From NCBI GenBank assembly GCA_964364225.1, contig CAYIKP010000004.1, positions 1-49,667 of the forward strand: a DNA stretch of 49,667 nucleotides, given 5' to 3'. The notes under the pieces were generated by a model, which was given only the letters and a program-made list of their open reading frames with translations, did no database searches and was not told the DNA's origin. Positions 16,310 to 24,448 of this stretch are shown here, in pieces. Position numbers and translations under genes: made by a program. The stretch comes from 12-FULL-44-12b sp964364225. GTDB lineage: Bacteria; Patescibacteriota; Minisyncoccia; Phycocordibacterales; Zambryskibacteraceae. Position 1 is the stretch's first letter. Each line of letters opens with the position of its first letter.

Positions 16310-16661
16310 AGTTCGTGACTCGCTCTTTCTGGAGCGTGCAGTATCTCGTGGTGAGGAAGATCACTCCCGTGTCAGCGTCCTTAACGCCGAGCGTGACTTG
16401 GGCCGAGTAGATGTCATCTCTCGGGCCGGTAACGGGGCCGTAGCCACGTCCAGTCACGATTTTCACGTCGTACGAGCCCGTTGAGGCGCCGTACTTGATC
16501 GCAGGCCCGATTGGGTCTCCGTTCACCAAGAACTGGATGTTCTTGTGTGTTGGGTTGCCATGGTGCCAACCGGCGACCTGGAACTTCACTACAACCTCAT
16601 GATCACAGGCCGTAAGGGCCATGGAAAACACGAGGCAGAGCACTGCGGTGAGCCTACGCAT
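16263..16661 (-). CDS. Predicted lipoprotein, 132 aa (cassette gene)
   Basis: Signal peptide MRRLTAVLCLVFSMALTAC with lipobox LTAC and Cys19 as the acylation site, so it is probably membrane-anchored on the outer face. The mature part is beta-rich (VVVKFQVAGW, YDVKIVTGRGYG) with two C-terminal cysteines. The upstream sequence contains GGAGG (CATGGAGGAACC). Clearly GC-rich against AT-rich flanks, with its own promoter, operator-like palindrome and terminator. No family recognised. Its 3' end overlaps the ogt reading frame on the other strand. Confidence 0.82.
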   Translation of the reverse strand: MRRLTAVLCLVFSMALTACDHEVVVKFQVAGWHHGNPTHKNIQFLVNGDPIGPAIKYGASTGSYDVKIVTGRGYGPVTGPRDDIYSAQVTLGVKDADTGVIFLTTRYCTLQKERVTNFTYELRYGYEELYCD

Positions 16662-16694
16662 GGTTCCTCCATGAGGGGTACTTAGTTTATTGCT

Positions 16695-16723
16695 ATAGTA
16701 TCATATATAATATTGAAAGTCAA
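16695..16723 (-). promoter_or_regulatory. Lipoprotein promoter
   Basis: On the minus strand: TTGACT, 17 bases, TACTAT. The -35 touches the 32-bp palindrome at 16721-16752; the -10 region contains the ATACTAT half-site. Confidence 0.75.
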
Positions 16724-16752
16724 GCCTTAACTTTAGCTAAAGTTAAGGCTTG
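16721..16752. promoter_or_regulatory. 32-bp perfect palindrome, operator or cassette border
   Basis: Each arm is CAAGCCTTAACTTTAG, with no spacer and no mismatch. It overlaps the lipoprotein -35 by three bases and lies upstream of the ATPase promoter, so it could be an operator or a boundary element. Confidence 0.7.
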
Positions 16753-16782
16753 CTTATACCCATAGAATTAGCCCTAGAATGC

Positions 16783-16788
16783 TATAAT
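16783..16788 (+). promoter_or_regulatory. -10 element of the T4SS-type ATPase gene
   Basis: TATAAT ends seven bases before the ATG at 16796, with no Shine-Dalgarno between; predicted leaderless start. Confidence 0.6.
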
Positions 16789-16795
16789 TTTAGCT

Positions 16796-19516
16796 ATGGA
16801 ATCAATCCCAACACCTAATGAAGAATTAACATATCTTCACGAGCAATTAAATCGTATAAAAAACGAAAATCTCGCAAAATCTTTAGAAGTAAATGACGAC
16901 AAAATAGCGAAAGAGGTTATAAAAACATATACCAGTGCTAGCCCCAAAGAACTTTTTGGAAAGAAAAACAATATAAACGAAACCACAATTGCGGGTATTG
17001 TTCTTAAGCTAACTCCAGAGACACATGATGCTCGAATGGAAGAGCTCTATAGAATTTTGGAAAGTAAGGGGGTATACACTGCGCTTAAGATAGTTGAAAA
17101 AATAAATGAAGAACATTTAGAAGATGATTTCCATAGATTTCTTTCAGAATTAATAAGGGAAGGGCACGGCATTAAAGGTTTAAAAGAAAAAACTGATTTA
17201 GGTAAATCTGTTAGACGTACCCTTTTTCAAATATCTCTTTCAAAAATTAACAAAACAGAAAATTCAAACCCAAATGTTAAAGAACTAATTTCCAAAATGG
17301 AGAGTATTTTCTCTTCTCTCCAAGGAGAGGAAAAGGATAAAGATACTTTGGTTTTAGAAATAGCTAATGCACAAGGAGATGAAGCTCTAGTTTTCTATGC
17401 AGGGGTGCCTATTGCTTGGGCTAATCGTTTTGAAAATCAAATCCTAACTGCTTACCCTGAAGCAAGAATTGTTGAAACTAGGGACGATTTTAACATCTTC
17501 AACACCGACGGAAGCGTTTCTATATCTTTTGCGGAACTCACATCAAATGATGCGCTTCCCATAAAAACCTATGATGCTTTTGACCACGACCCAATGAGTC
17601 TACTGGTTGCATCTTTCGGAAAGCTCGATAAAGACAAAGAAGGGGCATTAGTGCAGGTTATTTATGGGGCATCAAGTAAATCTTTTGAAAAAATTGTTTT
17701 TTCAAAAAAAGATGAAATAGAGAAAGGTGAAAATCCAAAAGATGTTTTAAAAAAGAAAAGTGTTGTTGGGGAATTTTTAGGAACCTTGAGTGAATTATTT
17801 AAGACTTCTAAAAAAGATAAAAAAGAAGGAGATTTAATGTCAGGCAGAGGAAAATATTCTCAAGTTATTGAAGCATTAGAGAAAAAACTTTCACGGCCAA
17901 TTTTGCCTGTGCGTTTGAGGATTGCCACTTCTGCAGAAAATTCCTCAAGAGCTGAAGCAATACGCATGGACATTGAGTCTGTGTTTAAACAATTTGAATC
18001 ACCACTTGGTAATGGCTTTAAATTTAAGACCATAAAATCGCATGACCATAAGAGGGCGGTGAGGGCCATATCTTTTAGGTTGCCTTCGTTTGAGGAACCT
18101 GTTTATTTGAATACAGCAGAACTCGCTACAATTTTCCACTTTGAATCTTCTGGATTAACAAGTTCTCCAACGTTAAAAACTGCAGGCGCCGTAACAAAAG
18201 CTGCACCTCTAGATATACCAGAAAGTGGGGTTCTGTTGGGACTTAATGGATCTGGGAGCACTCAAAAACAAGTCTTTCTTGCAGAGGATGATCGTCTAAG
18301 GCACTTATATGTGATAGGTCAAACAGGTACGGGAAAATCTACTCTTTTGAAAAATATTGTTATTCAAGATATTGAAAAAGGTGAAGGAGTTTGTTTCTTA
18401 GATCCACACGGGTCAGATATTGATGAAATCCTAACTCGTATTCCAGAAAATCGTAGAAATGATGTTATTTATTTTGATCCAGCAAATTTAGACAGACCGA
18501 TGGCATTAAATATGCTTGAGTACGATAGAAATTACCCAGAGCAAAAAACATTTGTTGTTAATGAACTTTTTGCTATTTTCCAAAAATTGTACGGAGGAGT
18601 ACCAGAGTCAATGGGCCCAATGTTTGAACAATATTTCAGAAACGCCACATTGCTTACAATTGAAGATCCAGATACTGGCTCGACACTCCTTCACGTTGCA
18701 AGAGTTCTTTCGGATAAAGCTTACAGAGAAATGAAACTTTCTCATTGTACAAATCCAGTAGTAGTTTCTTTCTGGACAAATATTGCTGCAAAGGCAGGAG
18801 GGGAAGCAAGCCTAGCAAATATCGTGCCATACATTACTTCCAAATTTGACGTGTTTCTTGCAAACGATTATATGCGCCCAATCATTGCACAAGAACATTC
18901 GTCTTTAAGATTTAGAGAAATCATAGATCAAAAGAAAATTCTCTTAGTGAACCTTTCAAAAGGCAGACTTGGAGACATAAATAGTAATTTACTAGGACTC
19001 ATCGTTGTGGGTAAGATTTTAATGGCAACCTTATCTCGTGTGGATATTTCTGACAAAGAACGCAACCCATTTAATTTAGTTATAGATGAATTTCAAAATG
19101 TAACTACAGATTCAATAGCAACTATCTTTTCTGAAGCAAGAAAGTACAAGCTCTCTCTCACTGTAGCGCATCAATATATTGCCCAGCTAAATGAAAACAT
19201 AACCAAAGCGGTTTTTGGAAACGTGGGAACTTTAGCAGTGTTTAGGGTAGGTACTGAAGATGGAGAACAATTAGAAAAACAATTTACACCAGCATTCAGT
19301 GCAAGTGATTTGGCAAATCTCACTAATGGCATTATGGCGCTTAAACTATTAGCTCATGGAAAACCACTAGATCCTTTTGATGTTCATACTTTTTATTTTG
19401 AAAAAGGTGATCAAGACATATTAAAAATTAAAGAAGAATCGGCTCAAAAATATGGGTCACCAAGAGAGGAAGTTGATAAAATAATTAAAGACTCTTTCTC
19501 AAATTTGATTTCTTAA
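16796..19516 (+). CDS. VirD4/VirB4-like type IV secretion ATPase, 906 aa
   Basis: Large P-loop ATPase of the T4SS coupling-protein/DNA-pump superfamily. Walker A GQTGTGKSTLL is near residue 508, followed by FLDPHGSDIDEIL; Walker B VIDEFQNV is near 762, and a sensor-like SLTVAHQYIAQL follows. The first ~400 residues form a family-specific N-terminal region without membrane helices, so it may act with a separate membrane partner. Solitary genes of this type are frequent in CPR genomes and are often linked to type IV pili or DNA uptake; that role is inference. No pilus or mating-pair gene is adjacent. Confidence 0.82.
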   Translation: MESIPTPNEELTYLHEQLNRIKNENLAKSLEVNDDKIAKEVIKTYTSASPKELFGKKNNINETTIAGIVLKLTPETHDARMEELYRILESKGVYTALKIVEKINEEHLEDDFHRFLSELIREGHGIKGLKEKTDLGKSVRRTLFQISLSKINKTENSNPNVKELISKMESIFSSLQGEEKDKDTLVLEIANAQGDEALVFYAGVPIAWANRFENQILTAYPEARIVETRDDFNIFNTDGSVSISFAELTSNDALPIKTYDAFDHDPMSLLVASFGKLDKDKEGALVQVIYGASSKSFEKIVFSKKDEIEKGENPKDVLKKKSVVGEFLGTLSELFKTSKKDKKEGDLMSGRGKYSQVIEALEKKLSRPILPVRLRIATSAENSSRAEAIRMDIESVFKQFESPLGNGFKFKTIKSHDHKRAVRAISFRLPSFEEPVYLNTAELATIFHFESSGLTSSPTLKTAGAVTKAAPLDIPESGVLLGLNGSGSTQKQVFLAEDDRLRHLYVIGQTGTGKSTLLKNIVIQDIEKGEGVCFLDPHGSDIDEILTRIPENRRNDVIYFDPANLDRPMALNMLEYDRNYPEQKTFVVNELFAIFQKLYGGVPESMGPMFEQYFRNATLLTIEDPDTGSTLLHVARVLSDKAYREMKLSHCTNPVVVSFWTNIAAKAGGEASLANIVPYITSKFDVFLANDYMRPIIAQEHSSLRFREIIDQKKILLVNLSKGRLGDINSNLLGLIVVGKILMATLSRVDISDKERNPFNLVIDEFQNVTTDSIATIFSEARKYKLSLTVAHQYIAQLNENITKAVFGNVGTLAVFRVGTEDGEQLEKQFTPAFSASDLANLTNGIMALKLLAHGKPLDPFDVHTFYFEKGDQDILKIKEESAQKYGSPREEVDKIIKDSFSNLIS

Positions 19517-19519
19517 TAT

Positions 19520-19554
19520 AGAAAAAGGGTGCCCCAAGTTTCAGGGCACCCTTT
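19520..19554 (-). terminator. Intrinsic terminator
   Basis: AAAGGGTGCCC/GGGCACCCTTT, 11 bp perfect, followed on the minus strand by a T-rich tail. It lies just after the convergent ATPase gene and could serve both strands. Confidence 0.85.
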
Positions 19555-19797
19555 AGTAATCTTCGGCACTTACCGCCACAGTAGGCAGTTATCGTTGGCA
19601 TGACCTGATTGTTGGTCGCGCCGCTCTGCGAAGCTCCATTCCTCGCCGAAATGAGGTGAATCAACCTTACACAGAGATCTTTTTCTGTGAGCGTTGACTC
19701 TAGAGCCGACCTCGAGCCGTTAGCCCGCCCGAGTCGCCTAACTCTTGTACAACAGAACAAGGATTACAGTTAGGATCATCCCTGTTCTTACTTCTAG
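19520..19797 (-). ncRNA. Candidate ~275-nt RNA, or unrecognised small gene
   Basis: A complete minus-strand transcription unit: consensus promoter (19804-19832), about 275 bases, perfect 11-bp terminator. No convincing coding sequence ends before the terminator. The longest frame (TTG at 19760) runs through the terminator into the opposite gene; a 13-codon ATG frame near 19781 encodes MILTVILVLLYKS; another open frame has no standard start. The GC-rich sequence has local hairpins (GTTAGGC...GGCTAAC). It does not match tmRNA, RNase P or SRP RNA signatures that I know. Confidence 0.45.
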
Positions 19798-19803
19798 ATT
19801 AGT

Positions 19804-19832
19804 ATAATAGCAAATTAAAGTAGAAAAGTCAA
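19804..19832 (-). promoter_or_regulatory. Promoter of the candidate RNA
   Basis: TTGACT, 17 bases, TATTAT on the minus strand, two bases downstream of the 26-bp palindrome. Confidence 0.75.
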
Positions 19833-19834
19833 TA

Positions 19835-19860
19835 CCCCCCACTTATGCATAAGTGGGGGG
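19835..19860. repeat. CCCCCCACTTAT palindrome, copy 2
   Basis: 26-bp perfect palindrome with the same arms as the hairpin at 8586. A TATTTT tract follows on the plus strand. It sits directly upstream of the -35 of the candidate RNA and after the yqeY stop. Confidence 0.7.
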
Positions 19861-19886
19861 TATTTTCTTACTCGCTCTACTTAAAA

Positions 19887-20339
19887 TTAGAACAATGAGT
19901 CAACAGCGGTTTTTACATCCCCACTATCAGCATTACCTTTCAATTCTTTTATAACAGCACCCATCAGCATTCCAGACTTGGCTTTATCTGTAATACCAAG
20001 TTCTGCCTTTTTTGCACCAGCCACTTTTTTAATCTCTTCGATAGAGGCTTGTGCTGGCAGATATGAAGAAAGTATCTCTAATTCTTTTTTTTCTACATCA
20101 GCTAAGTCTACGCGACCACCTTTTGTAAATTGTTCTATGGAATCTTTTCTTTGATTTGAAAGGCGTTTAAGCACAGGCATTGATATTTCATCTGGAACCA
20201 CCTCGTTTGGTTTTTTACCTTTTGCCACAAGCTCATTTGTAAAACTAGCTATAATTCCACGCAAAGTCATAGTACGAACAGAGTCCCTTGCCTTCATAGC
20301 TTCTGTTAAATCTGTTTTTATTTTTTCTTCTATAGACAT
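19887..20339 (-). CDS. yqeY: YqeY/GatB-C-terminal-domain protein
   Basis: Small cytoplasmic helical protein of the YqeY family, related to the tRNA-binding tail of GatB. The N-terminus (IEEKIKTDLTEAMKARDS) and the C-terminal motif (KSGMLMGAVIKELKGNADSG) match the family. It has 150 residues, normal. Its exact role is unsettled; tRNA-linked amidotransfer has been suggested from the domain. Transcribed divergently from rmuC across a 35-base gap. Confidence 0.92.
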   Translation of the reverse strand: MSIEEKIKTDLTEAMKARDSVRTMTLRGIIASFTNELVAKGKKPNEVVPDEISMPVLKRLSNQRKDSIEQFTKGGRVDLADVEKKELEILSSYLPAQASIEEIKKVAGAKKAELGITDKAKSGMLMGAVIKELKGNADSGDVKTAVDSLF

Positions 20340-20361
20340 AGGGGCATTTTACCATATTTGG

Positions 20362-20367
20362 TATAAT
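20362..20367 (+). promoter_or_regulatory. -10 element of rmuC
   Basis: TATAAT ends seven bases before the rmuC ATG (20375), with no Shine-Dalgarno; predicted leaderless. Confidence 0.6.
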
Positions 20368-20374
20368 CACTATC

Positions 20375-21448
20375 ATGCAAAACGTAATTCTCCTTGTTTT
20401 AGGCCTAGTTGTAGTAGCAAATATTGTGTTATTTTTTCGTCTTCTTAAACCAAAAAAAGAAGAGGGTGGGGAAGGGATGAAACTCATACTTCAACAAATG
20501 AATGAGCTCTCACGCACCATGGATCACAAGTTAGGAGAAGGTACTAAAACAATGTCTCAGTTTATGAACGTGCAATCTGATCAAGCGCAAAAATTAATGA
20601 GCACCATTACCAAACAGGTTTCTGATCAACTTTTGGAAGTTGTTAAGGGGGTTAGTGAAACTAAAGAATCAACAAAACAAGTTTTTACTATCGCTGAACA
20701 GTTAAACAATTTAGAGAAGGTTCTTAAAAATCAAAAACAGCGTGGAAATTTAGGAGAGGCTTCTTTGGAACTTGTAATGAGTAACATCCTTCCACCAACA
20801 GCTTATAAGATGCAGTTTGAATTTCCAGACGGCGATACTGTTGATGCGGTTATTCTTACACCAGAAGGAAAAATTCCAGTTGACGCAAAATTTCCTCTTG
20901 AGAATTACACACGTTTATTAAATGAACGCGACGAAGAACGAAAAATAGAATACGAAGAAGCTTTTAAAAAAGATCTCAAAAAACGTATAGATGAAACAGC
21001 AAAATATGTTCGTCCAAAAGATGGAACACTTCCTTTTGCTTTTATGTATATTCCAGCAGAGAGCATTTACTATGACCTTTTAAATGATGGGGTAGGGGCA
21101 GTCAATAGCCGTAATTTAATTGAGTACGCACGAAGTGATAAGAAAATTATAATTGTTTCTCCAACAACATTTGCCGCATATTTACAATCGGTTCTTTATG
21201 GATTTAGAGCATTTAAAGTTGAGGAACAATCCAAAGATATTATTAAGAACGTAGAAGCTCTTAGTAGGCATATTGGGGTGTATGAGGATTATTATAAAAA
21301 ATTAGGGAATTCGTTAGGTACGGTGGTAAACCACTATAATTCAGGATATAAGGAGCTAAATAAGATAGATAAGGATGTTTTAAGGGTTACAGGCACATCA
21401 TCAGAGATTGAGGTTTTAACTATAGATAAGCCCCAACTAGAAGACTAA
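20375..21448 (+). CDS. rmuC: DNA recombination protein RmuC
   Basis: RmuC-family protein, thought to limit inversions at short inverted repeats. Membrane helix at residues 3-23 (VILLVLGLVVVANIVLFFRL), coiled coil at about 35-120, then the RmuC nuclease-like domain (QRGNLGEASLELVMSNIL, IPVDAKFPLENY, IIVSPTTFAAYLQ). It has 357 residues. The presence of an inverted-repeat-acting protein is notable in a genome carrying many palindromic repeats, though rmuC is common. Confidence 0.92.
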   Translation: MQNVILLVLGLVVVANIVLFFRLLKPKKEEGGEGMKLILQQMNELSRTMDHKLGEGTKTMSQFMNVQSDQAQKLMSTITKQVSDQLLEVVKGVSETKESTKQVFTIAEQLNNLEKVLKNQKQRGNLGEASLELVMSNILPPTAYKMQFEFPDGDTVDAVILTPEGKIPVDAKFPLENYTRLLNERDEERKIEYEEAFKKDLKKRIDETAKYVRPKDGTLPFAFMYIPAESIYYDLLNDGVGAVNSRNLIEYARSDKKIIIVSPTTFAAYLQSVLYGFRAFKVEEQSKDIIKNVEALSRHIGVYEDYYKKLGNSLGTVVNHYNSGYKELNKIDKDVLRVTGTSSEIEVLTIDKPQLED

Positions 21449-21453
21449 TTAGC

Positions 21454-21481
21454 TTGCAAGGGGGTGATATTTCTGTAAAAT
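21454..21481 (+). promoter_or_regulatory. rplU promoter
   Basis: TTGCAA, 16 bases, TAAAAT; the -10 ends nine bases before the ATG, so a leaderless or near-leaderless start is predicted. Confidence 0.6.
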
Positions 21482-21490
21482 AGCACTCCT

Positions 21491-21862
21491 ATGGCACAAG
21501 CAAAGAAAACAACTAAAAAGGCCCCCAAACCCAAGAAAACAGCTTCCAAAAGCGAAGATTTTGCCGTGATTGATACGGGTGGCAAGCAGTATGTGGTGCG
21601 TGAGGGGCAAACGCTAAAGATTGAGAAATTGGAAGTAAATGCCGGCGAAAAGATGGCTTTTGATAAGGTTCTTCTTTTAGTAAAAGGGGGAGAGGTTTCA
21701 ATTGGTACTCCTTTTATAACAGGTGCAAAGGTGGAGGCAGACATAACAGAACAAGGAAGACACAAGAAAATTTTGGTAGTGAAATACAAACAGAAATCTA
21801 GATATTTTAAAAGAAATGGTCATCGCCAACCATTTACAGAAGTTAAAGTAACTTCAATATAA
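21491..21862 (+). CDS. rplU: 50S ribosomal protein L21 with basic N-terminal extension
   Basis: Large-subunit ribosomal protein. The L21 core starts at about residue 23 (FAVIDTGGKQYVVREG) and ends with the family motif KRNGHRQPFTEVKV. An extra ~20-residue Lys/Ala/Pro-rich tail precedes it (MAQAKKTTKKAPKPKK). rplU is usually adjacent to rpmA; here rpmA lies at 29162 on the opposite strand. A terminator-like GGGGGTTTTT hairpin follows inside a repeat element. Confidence 0.96.
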   Translation: MAQAKKTTKKAPKPKKTASKSEDFAVIDTGGKQYVVREGQTLKIEKLEVNAGEKMAFDKVLLLVKGGEVSIGTPFITGAKVEADITEQGRHKKILVVKYKQKSRYFKRNGHRQPFTEVKVTSI

Positions 21863-21867
21863 ATTTC

Positions 21868-22013
21868 ACTCGCCATAATTCTTCGGCGAACGCGCATAAA
21901 ACCCCCAGCGGGGGTTTTTGCTATGCTCGTCTCGTCAGAATCAAGAGCTTCGCAGATTGATTCACCATACTGACTCGACTCCGCAATGTTCGGCGGAGAA
22001 TAAGGCTCGTTCT
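21868..22013. repeat. Nested palindromic element, copy E
   Basis: About 146 bp of nested imperfect inverted repeats. Outer arms resemble ATTCTTCGGCGAAC and its complement; an inner terminator-like AACCCCC-AGC-GGGGGTTTTT at about 21899 serves rplU. A 24-base inner block at 21939-21962 (AATCAAGAGCTT, then CGCAGATTGATT) is identical in copy F at 28112-28135 and is followed in both by (C/T)ACCAT(A/G)CT. Confidence 0.75.
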
Positions 22014-22037
22014 AAATATAAAAAGGTGATTTTATGA

Positions 22038-22346
22038 TTAAGCAGCAACGTCTCTTTTTTCAGATAACCTTCTTTCGATTTCAAGTTTTGCCTCGGAACC
22101 CATTCTTGAAAAAACATCTATTTTCATTAAGTCATCATTTGTTTCTGCAAGCTCTACTGCAGCCAATGCTAAATTATCCCATTCTTCAATTAAACCCTTA
22201 TCTGTTCCAACCTGAATGTCAGACAAAATAAAGTTTCTTTGAAATCCTGCCAAAGAAGTAAGCATTGTATTCAAATCTAATGCATGCATATCGCCTAGCG
22301 ACAATCTATCAAAATCTGCTCCCTCAAATGGTCTTTCTGGTGTCAT
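22038..22346 (-). CDS. Hypothetical acidic protein, 102 aa
   Basis: Soluble, acidic, mostly helical by composition (LIEEWDNLALAAVELAETNDD), with no cysteine and no membrane segment. Upstream TATAAA ends five bases before the ATG, fitting the leaderless pattern. It lies six bases after recR on the same strand, so it may be co-expressed. AT-rich resident composition. No family recognised. Confidence 0.7.
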   Translation of the reverse strand: MTPERPFEGADFDRLSLGDMHALDLNTMLTSLAGFQRNFILSDIQVGTDKGLIEEWDNLALAAVELAETNDDLMKIDVFSRMGSEAKLEIERRLSEKRDVAA

Positions 22347-22352
22347 AACTAT

Positions 22353-22970
22353 TTATATTATCTTTCTGCTTATTATAGCGTTTTTTAAGGTATCTGGGTC
22401 TGCATATTCAAGCTCTGTTCCAGTGGACAGACCTTTGCCCAGAGAGGTAATTTTAAGGCTTGGAAAGAGTTTTTTAAGCTCACCCGAGAGCCATTCTATA
22501 GTGTAATCTCCATCAGGGGTAAGATCTGAAGCCAAAACTACCTCTGATAGGCTAGGGGAGAGTTTCTTTATTCGCATTTGAAGTTCCTTTAGGCGTAATT
22601 TTTTTTCTGGCGCCTCGTCTAACACAGAGAGTGTATTACCTATAACAAAATATAACCCTTTAAATGCACCACTCGATTCAATGTGTAAAAAATCACTATC
22701 CCTAGGAACCACTAAAAGAATATTTTTGTCCCTAGTTTCATCTGCACAAGTTTTGCATATGATTTTCTCTTGACCTCTATTTTTAGGAAAAATTCTAAAG
22801 CACTCATGGCAAGTGGCAATTTCTTCTTTTAGATTTTCAATATGTTTCGCCAGCTTTGCTAAAAATTGAGGTGTCTGGTGTGCCAAAAAATAAGCAAATC
22901 TTTTTGCCTGCCTTGGGCCAATTCCGGGGAATTCCCTCAATAATTCTTCTAAGTCTTCAAAAGGGGACAT
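22353..22970 (-). CDS. recR: Recombination protein RecR
   Basis: RecFOR-pathway protein that loads RecA at gaps. Helix-hairpin-helix near residue 12 (LREFPGIGPRQAKRFAYF), zinc motif CHECFRIF...CKTC at about residues 54-73, then the Toprim domain (ILLVVPRDSDFLHIE). It has 205 residues, standard. The 15 bases up to and including the start codon (TAAACTAGCACTATG) are identical to those of the 70-aa gene at 31899. Confidence 0.95.
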   Translation of the reverse strand: MSPFEDLEELLREFPGIGPRQAKRFAYFLAHQTPQFLAKLAKHIENLKEEIATCHECFRIFPKNRGQEKIICKTCADETRDKNILLVVPRDSDFLHIESSGAFKGLYFVIGNTLSVLDEAPEKKLRLKELQMRIKKLSPSLSEVVLASDLTPDGDYTIEWLSGELKKLFPSLKITSLGKGLSTGTELEYADPDTLKNAIISRKII

Positions 22971-23006
22971 AGTGCTAGTTTATATTTGTCGGTTGATAGT
23001 TGCCAG

Positions 23007-24389
23007 TTATGCTTGTTCAAACTCTTCCTCTGCTCCTCCATGAGAGCTTCTATCAATCTCCACAAAACTAGTTTTTTGATTATCAAATTGCATAAGAACT
23101 GATCCCACAGGACCATTTCTATGTTTTGCTACAATGATTTTTTTCTCACTAAGTTGTGCTCTTCTCCCGTCTGCATCTTTTTTATCTTCTCCATGAATAA
23201 ACATTACAACATCAGCGTCTTGTTCTATAGAACCAGAATCACGAAGATCAGAAAGTCTAGGTTCACCACCCCTTTTTTCTACATCACGAGAAAGCTGTGA
23301 AAGGGCGATAACTGGAATATTTAATTCACGTGCCAAATGTTTGAGAGATCGGGAAATTTCTGTGACTTGTTGCACTAAAGAATCTGATGAGCGCGCATTT
23401 GATGGCACCATCAGTTGAAGATAGTCCACAATAAGAAGTTTCAATCCCTTTTCTATTTTTAATTTTCTAGCAGCAGAACGCATTCTCATTATGGTATTGC
23501 CTGGCTGGTCATCTATGTAAATAGGGGCTCGAGAAAGGTCGTCGAGCGCATTTCTTAAAGAAACAAATTGTTCGCCCTTTATTCGACCCCTTCTTAAAAG
23601 CCAAGAATCAAGGCGAGATTGAGCTGCCATAACACGATCCACAAGTTGATGCGAGCTCATCTCAAGAGAAAAAATTCCTACGGGCGTTCCGTGTTCAATT
23701 GCGGTGCGTCTTGCAATGTCTAGGGCGAGTGCAGTTTTACCAACAGAAGGACGGGCAGCGATGATAATAAGATCTGACGGCTGGAAACCAGCGAGTAGGT
23801 TATCTAAAGATCTGTAGCCAGTAGGAACTCCCCTTATTTCATCGGGGGAATTAGAAAGTTTTTCAAGTCTTTCATAGGCTTCATGAAGAAGGGGTTTCAA
23901 CTCTTTAAAATTTTGGTTGAGGGAATATCTTTGAGTTACATCAAAAACTCTCTTTTCAGCTTGATCCAAAATATGTTCCAAATCAGCTGACTCTTCAAAA
24001 CCAAGGCGAGTAACGTGATCAGCTGCTTCAATCAAAAGACGCATTAGGTGTTTCTTCTGAACAATTTCAGCGTAATGCCTAATATTTCCCGATGTTGGAA
24101 TGCTTTGAGTGATTTCTCCTAAATATTGTCTTCCACCAATTGATTCCAAGAAACCTTTATTTTCAATTTTTTCTGAAACAGTAATGAGGTCAATTGGCTC
24201 ATGTTTGTTCATGAGTTCTAACATCACTTCAAAAATACGTGCATGCTTGTCTGCGTAAAAGGAAACAGGGGAAACGAGATCTATAATTTCATAAATAACA
24301 TCGGGTCTTAAAAAAATAGAACCAAGCAATGCTTTTTCAGCATCTAACGATTGTGGGGGAATCCTTACAAAATTGGGTGAATCAGCCAT
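23007..24389 (-). CDS. dnaB: Replicative DNA helicase DnaB
   Basis: Hexameric helicase of the replication fork. N-terminal helical domain (PQSLDAEKALLGSIFL), linker helix, then the RecA-like motor with Walker A AARPSVGKTALALD near residue 215 and Walker B LLIVDYLQLM near 322. It has 460 residues and no intein. TATAGT six bases before the ATG suggests a leaderless mRNA. Confidence 0.97.
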   Translation of the reverse strand: MADSPNFVRIPPQSLDAEKALLGSIFLRPDVIYEIIDLVSPVSFYADKHARIFEVMLELMNKHEPIDLITVSEKIENKGFLESIGGRQYLGEITQSIPTSGNIRHYAEIVQKKHLMRLLIEAADHVTRLGFEESADLEHILDQAEKRVFDVTQRYSLNQNFKELKPLLHEAYERLEKLSNSPDEIRGVPTGYRSLDNLLAGFQPSDLIIIAARPSVGKTALALDIARRTAIEHGTPVGIFSLEMSSHQLVDRVMAAQSRLDSWLLRRGRIKGEQFVSLRNALDDLSRAPIYIDDQPGNTIMRMRSAARKLKIEKGLKLLIVDYLQLMVPSNARSSDSLVQQVTEISRSLKHLARELNIPVIALSQLSRDVEKRGGEPRLSDLRDSGSIEQDADVVMFIHGEDKKDADGRRAQLSEKKIIVAKHRNGPVGSVLMQFDNQKTSFVEIDRSSHGGAEEEFEQA

Positions 24390-24448
24390 AAGAGAACTAT
24401 ATAAAGAGTTTGGTGGGTCTACAATAGTAAAAACTGCTTAATCTGTGT

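Noticed and set aside
19485..19760. 91-codon minus-strand frame starting at TTG
   Set aside because: No Shine-Dalgarno, and it reads through a perfect terminator into the 3' end of the opposite ATPase gene; kept only as an alternative to the RNA call.
22034..22231. Plus-strand 65-codon frame opposite the 102-aa gene
   Set aside because: Low-complexity Leu/Phe composition typical of the antisense of an acidic helical protein; no promoter or terminator.
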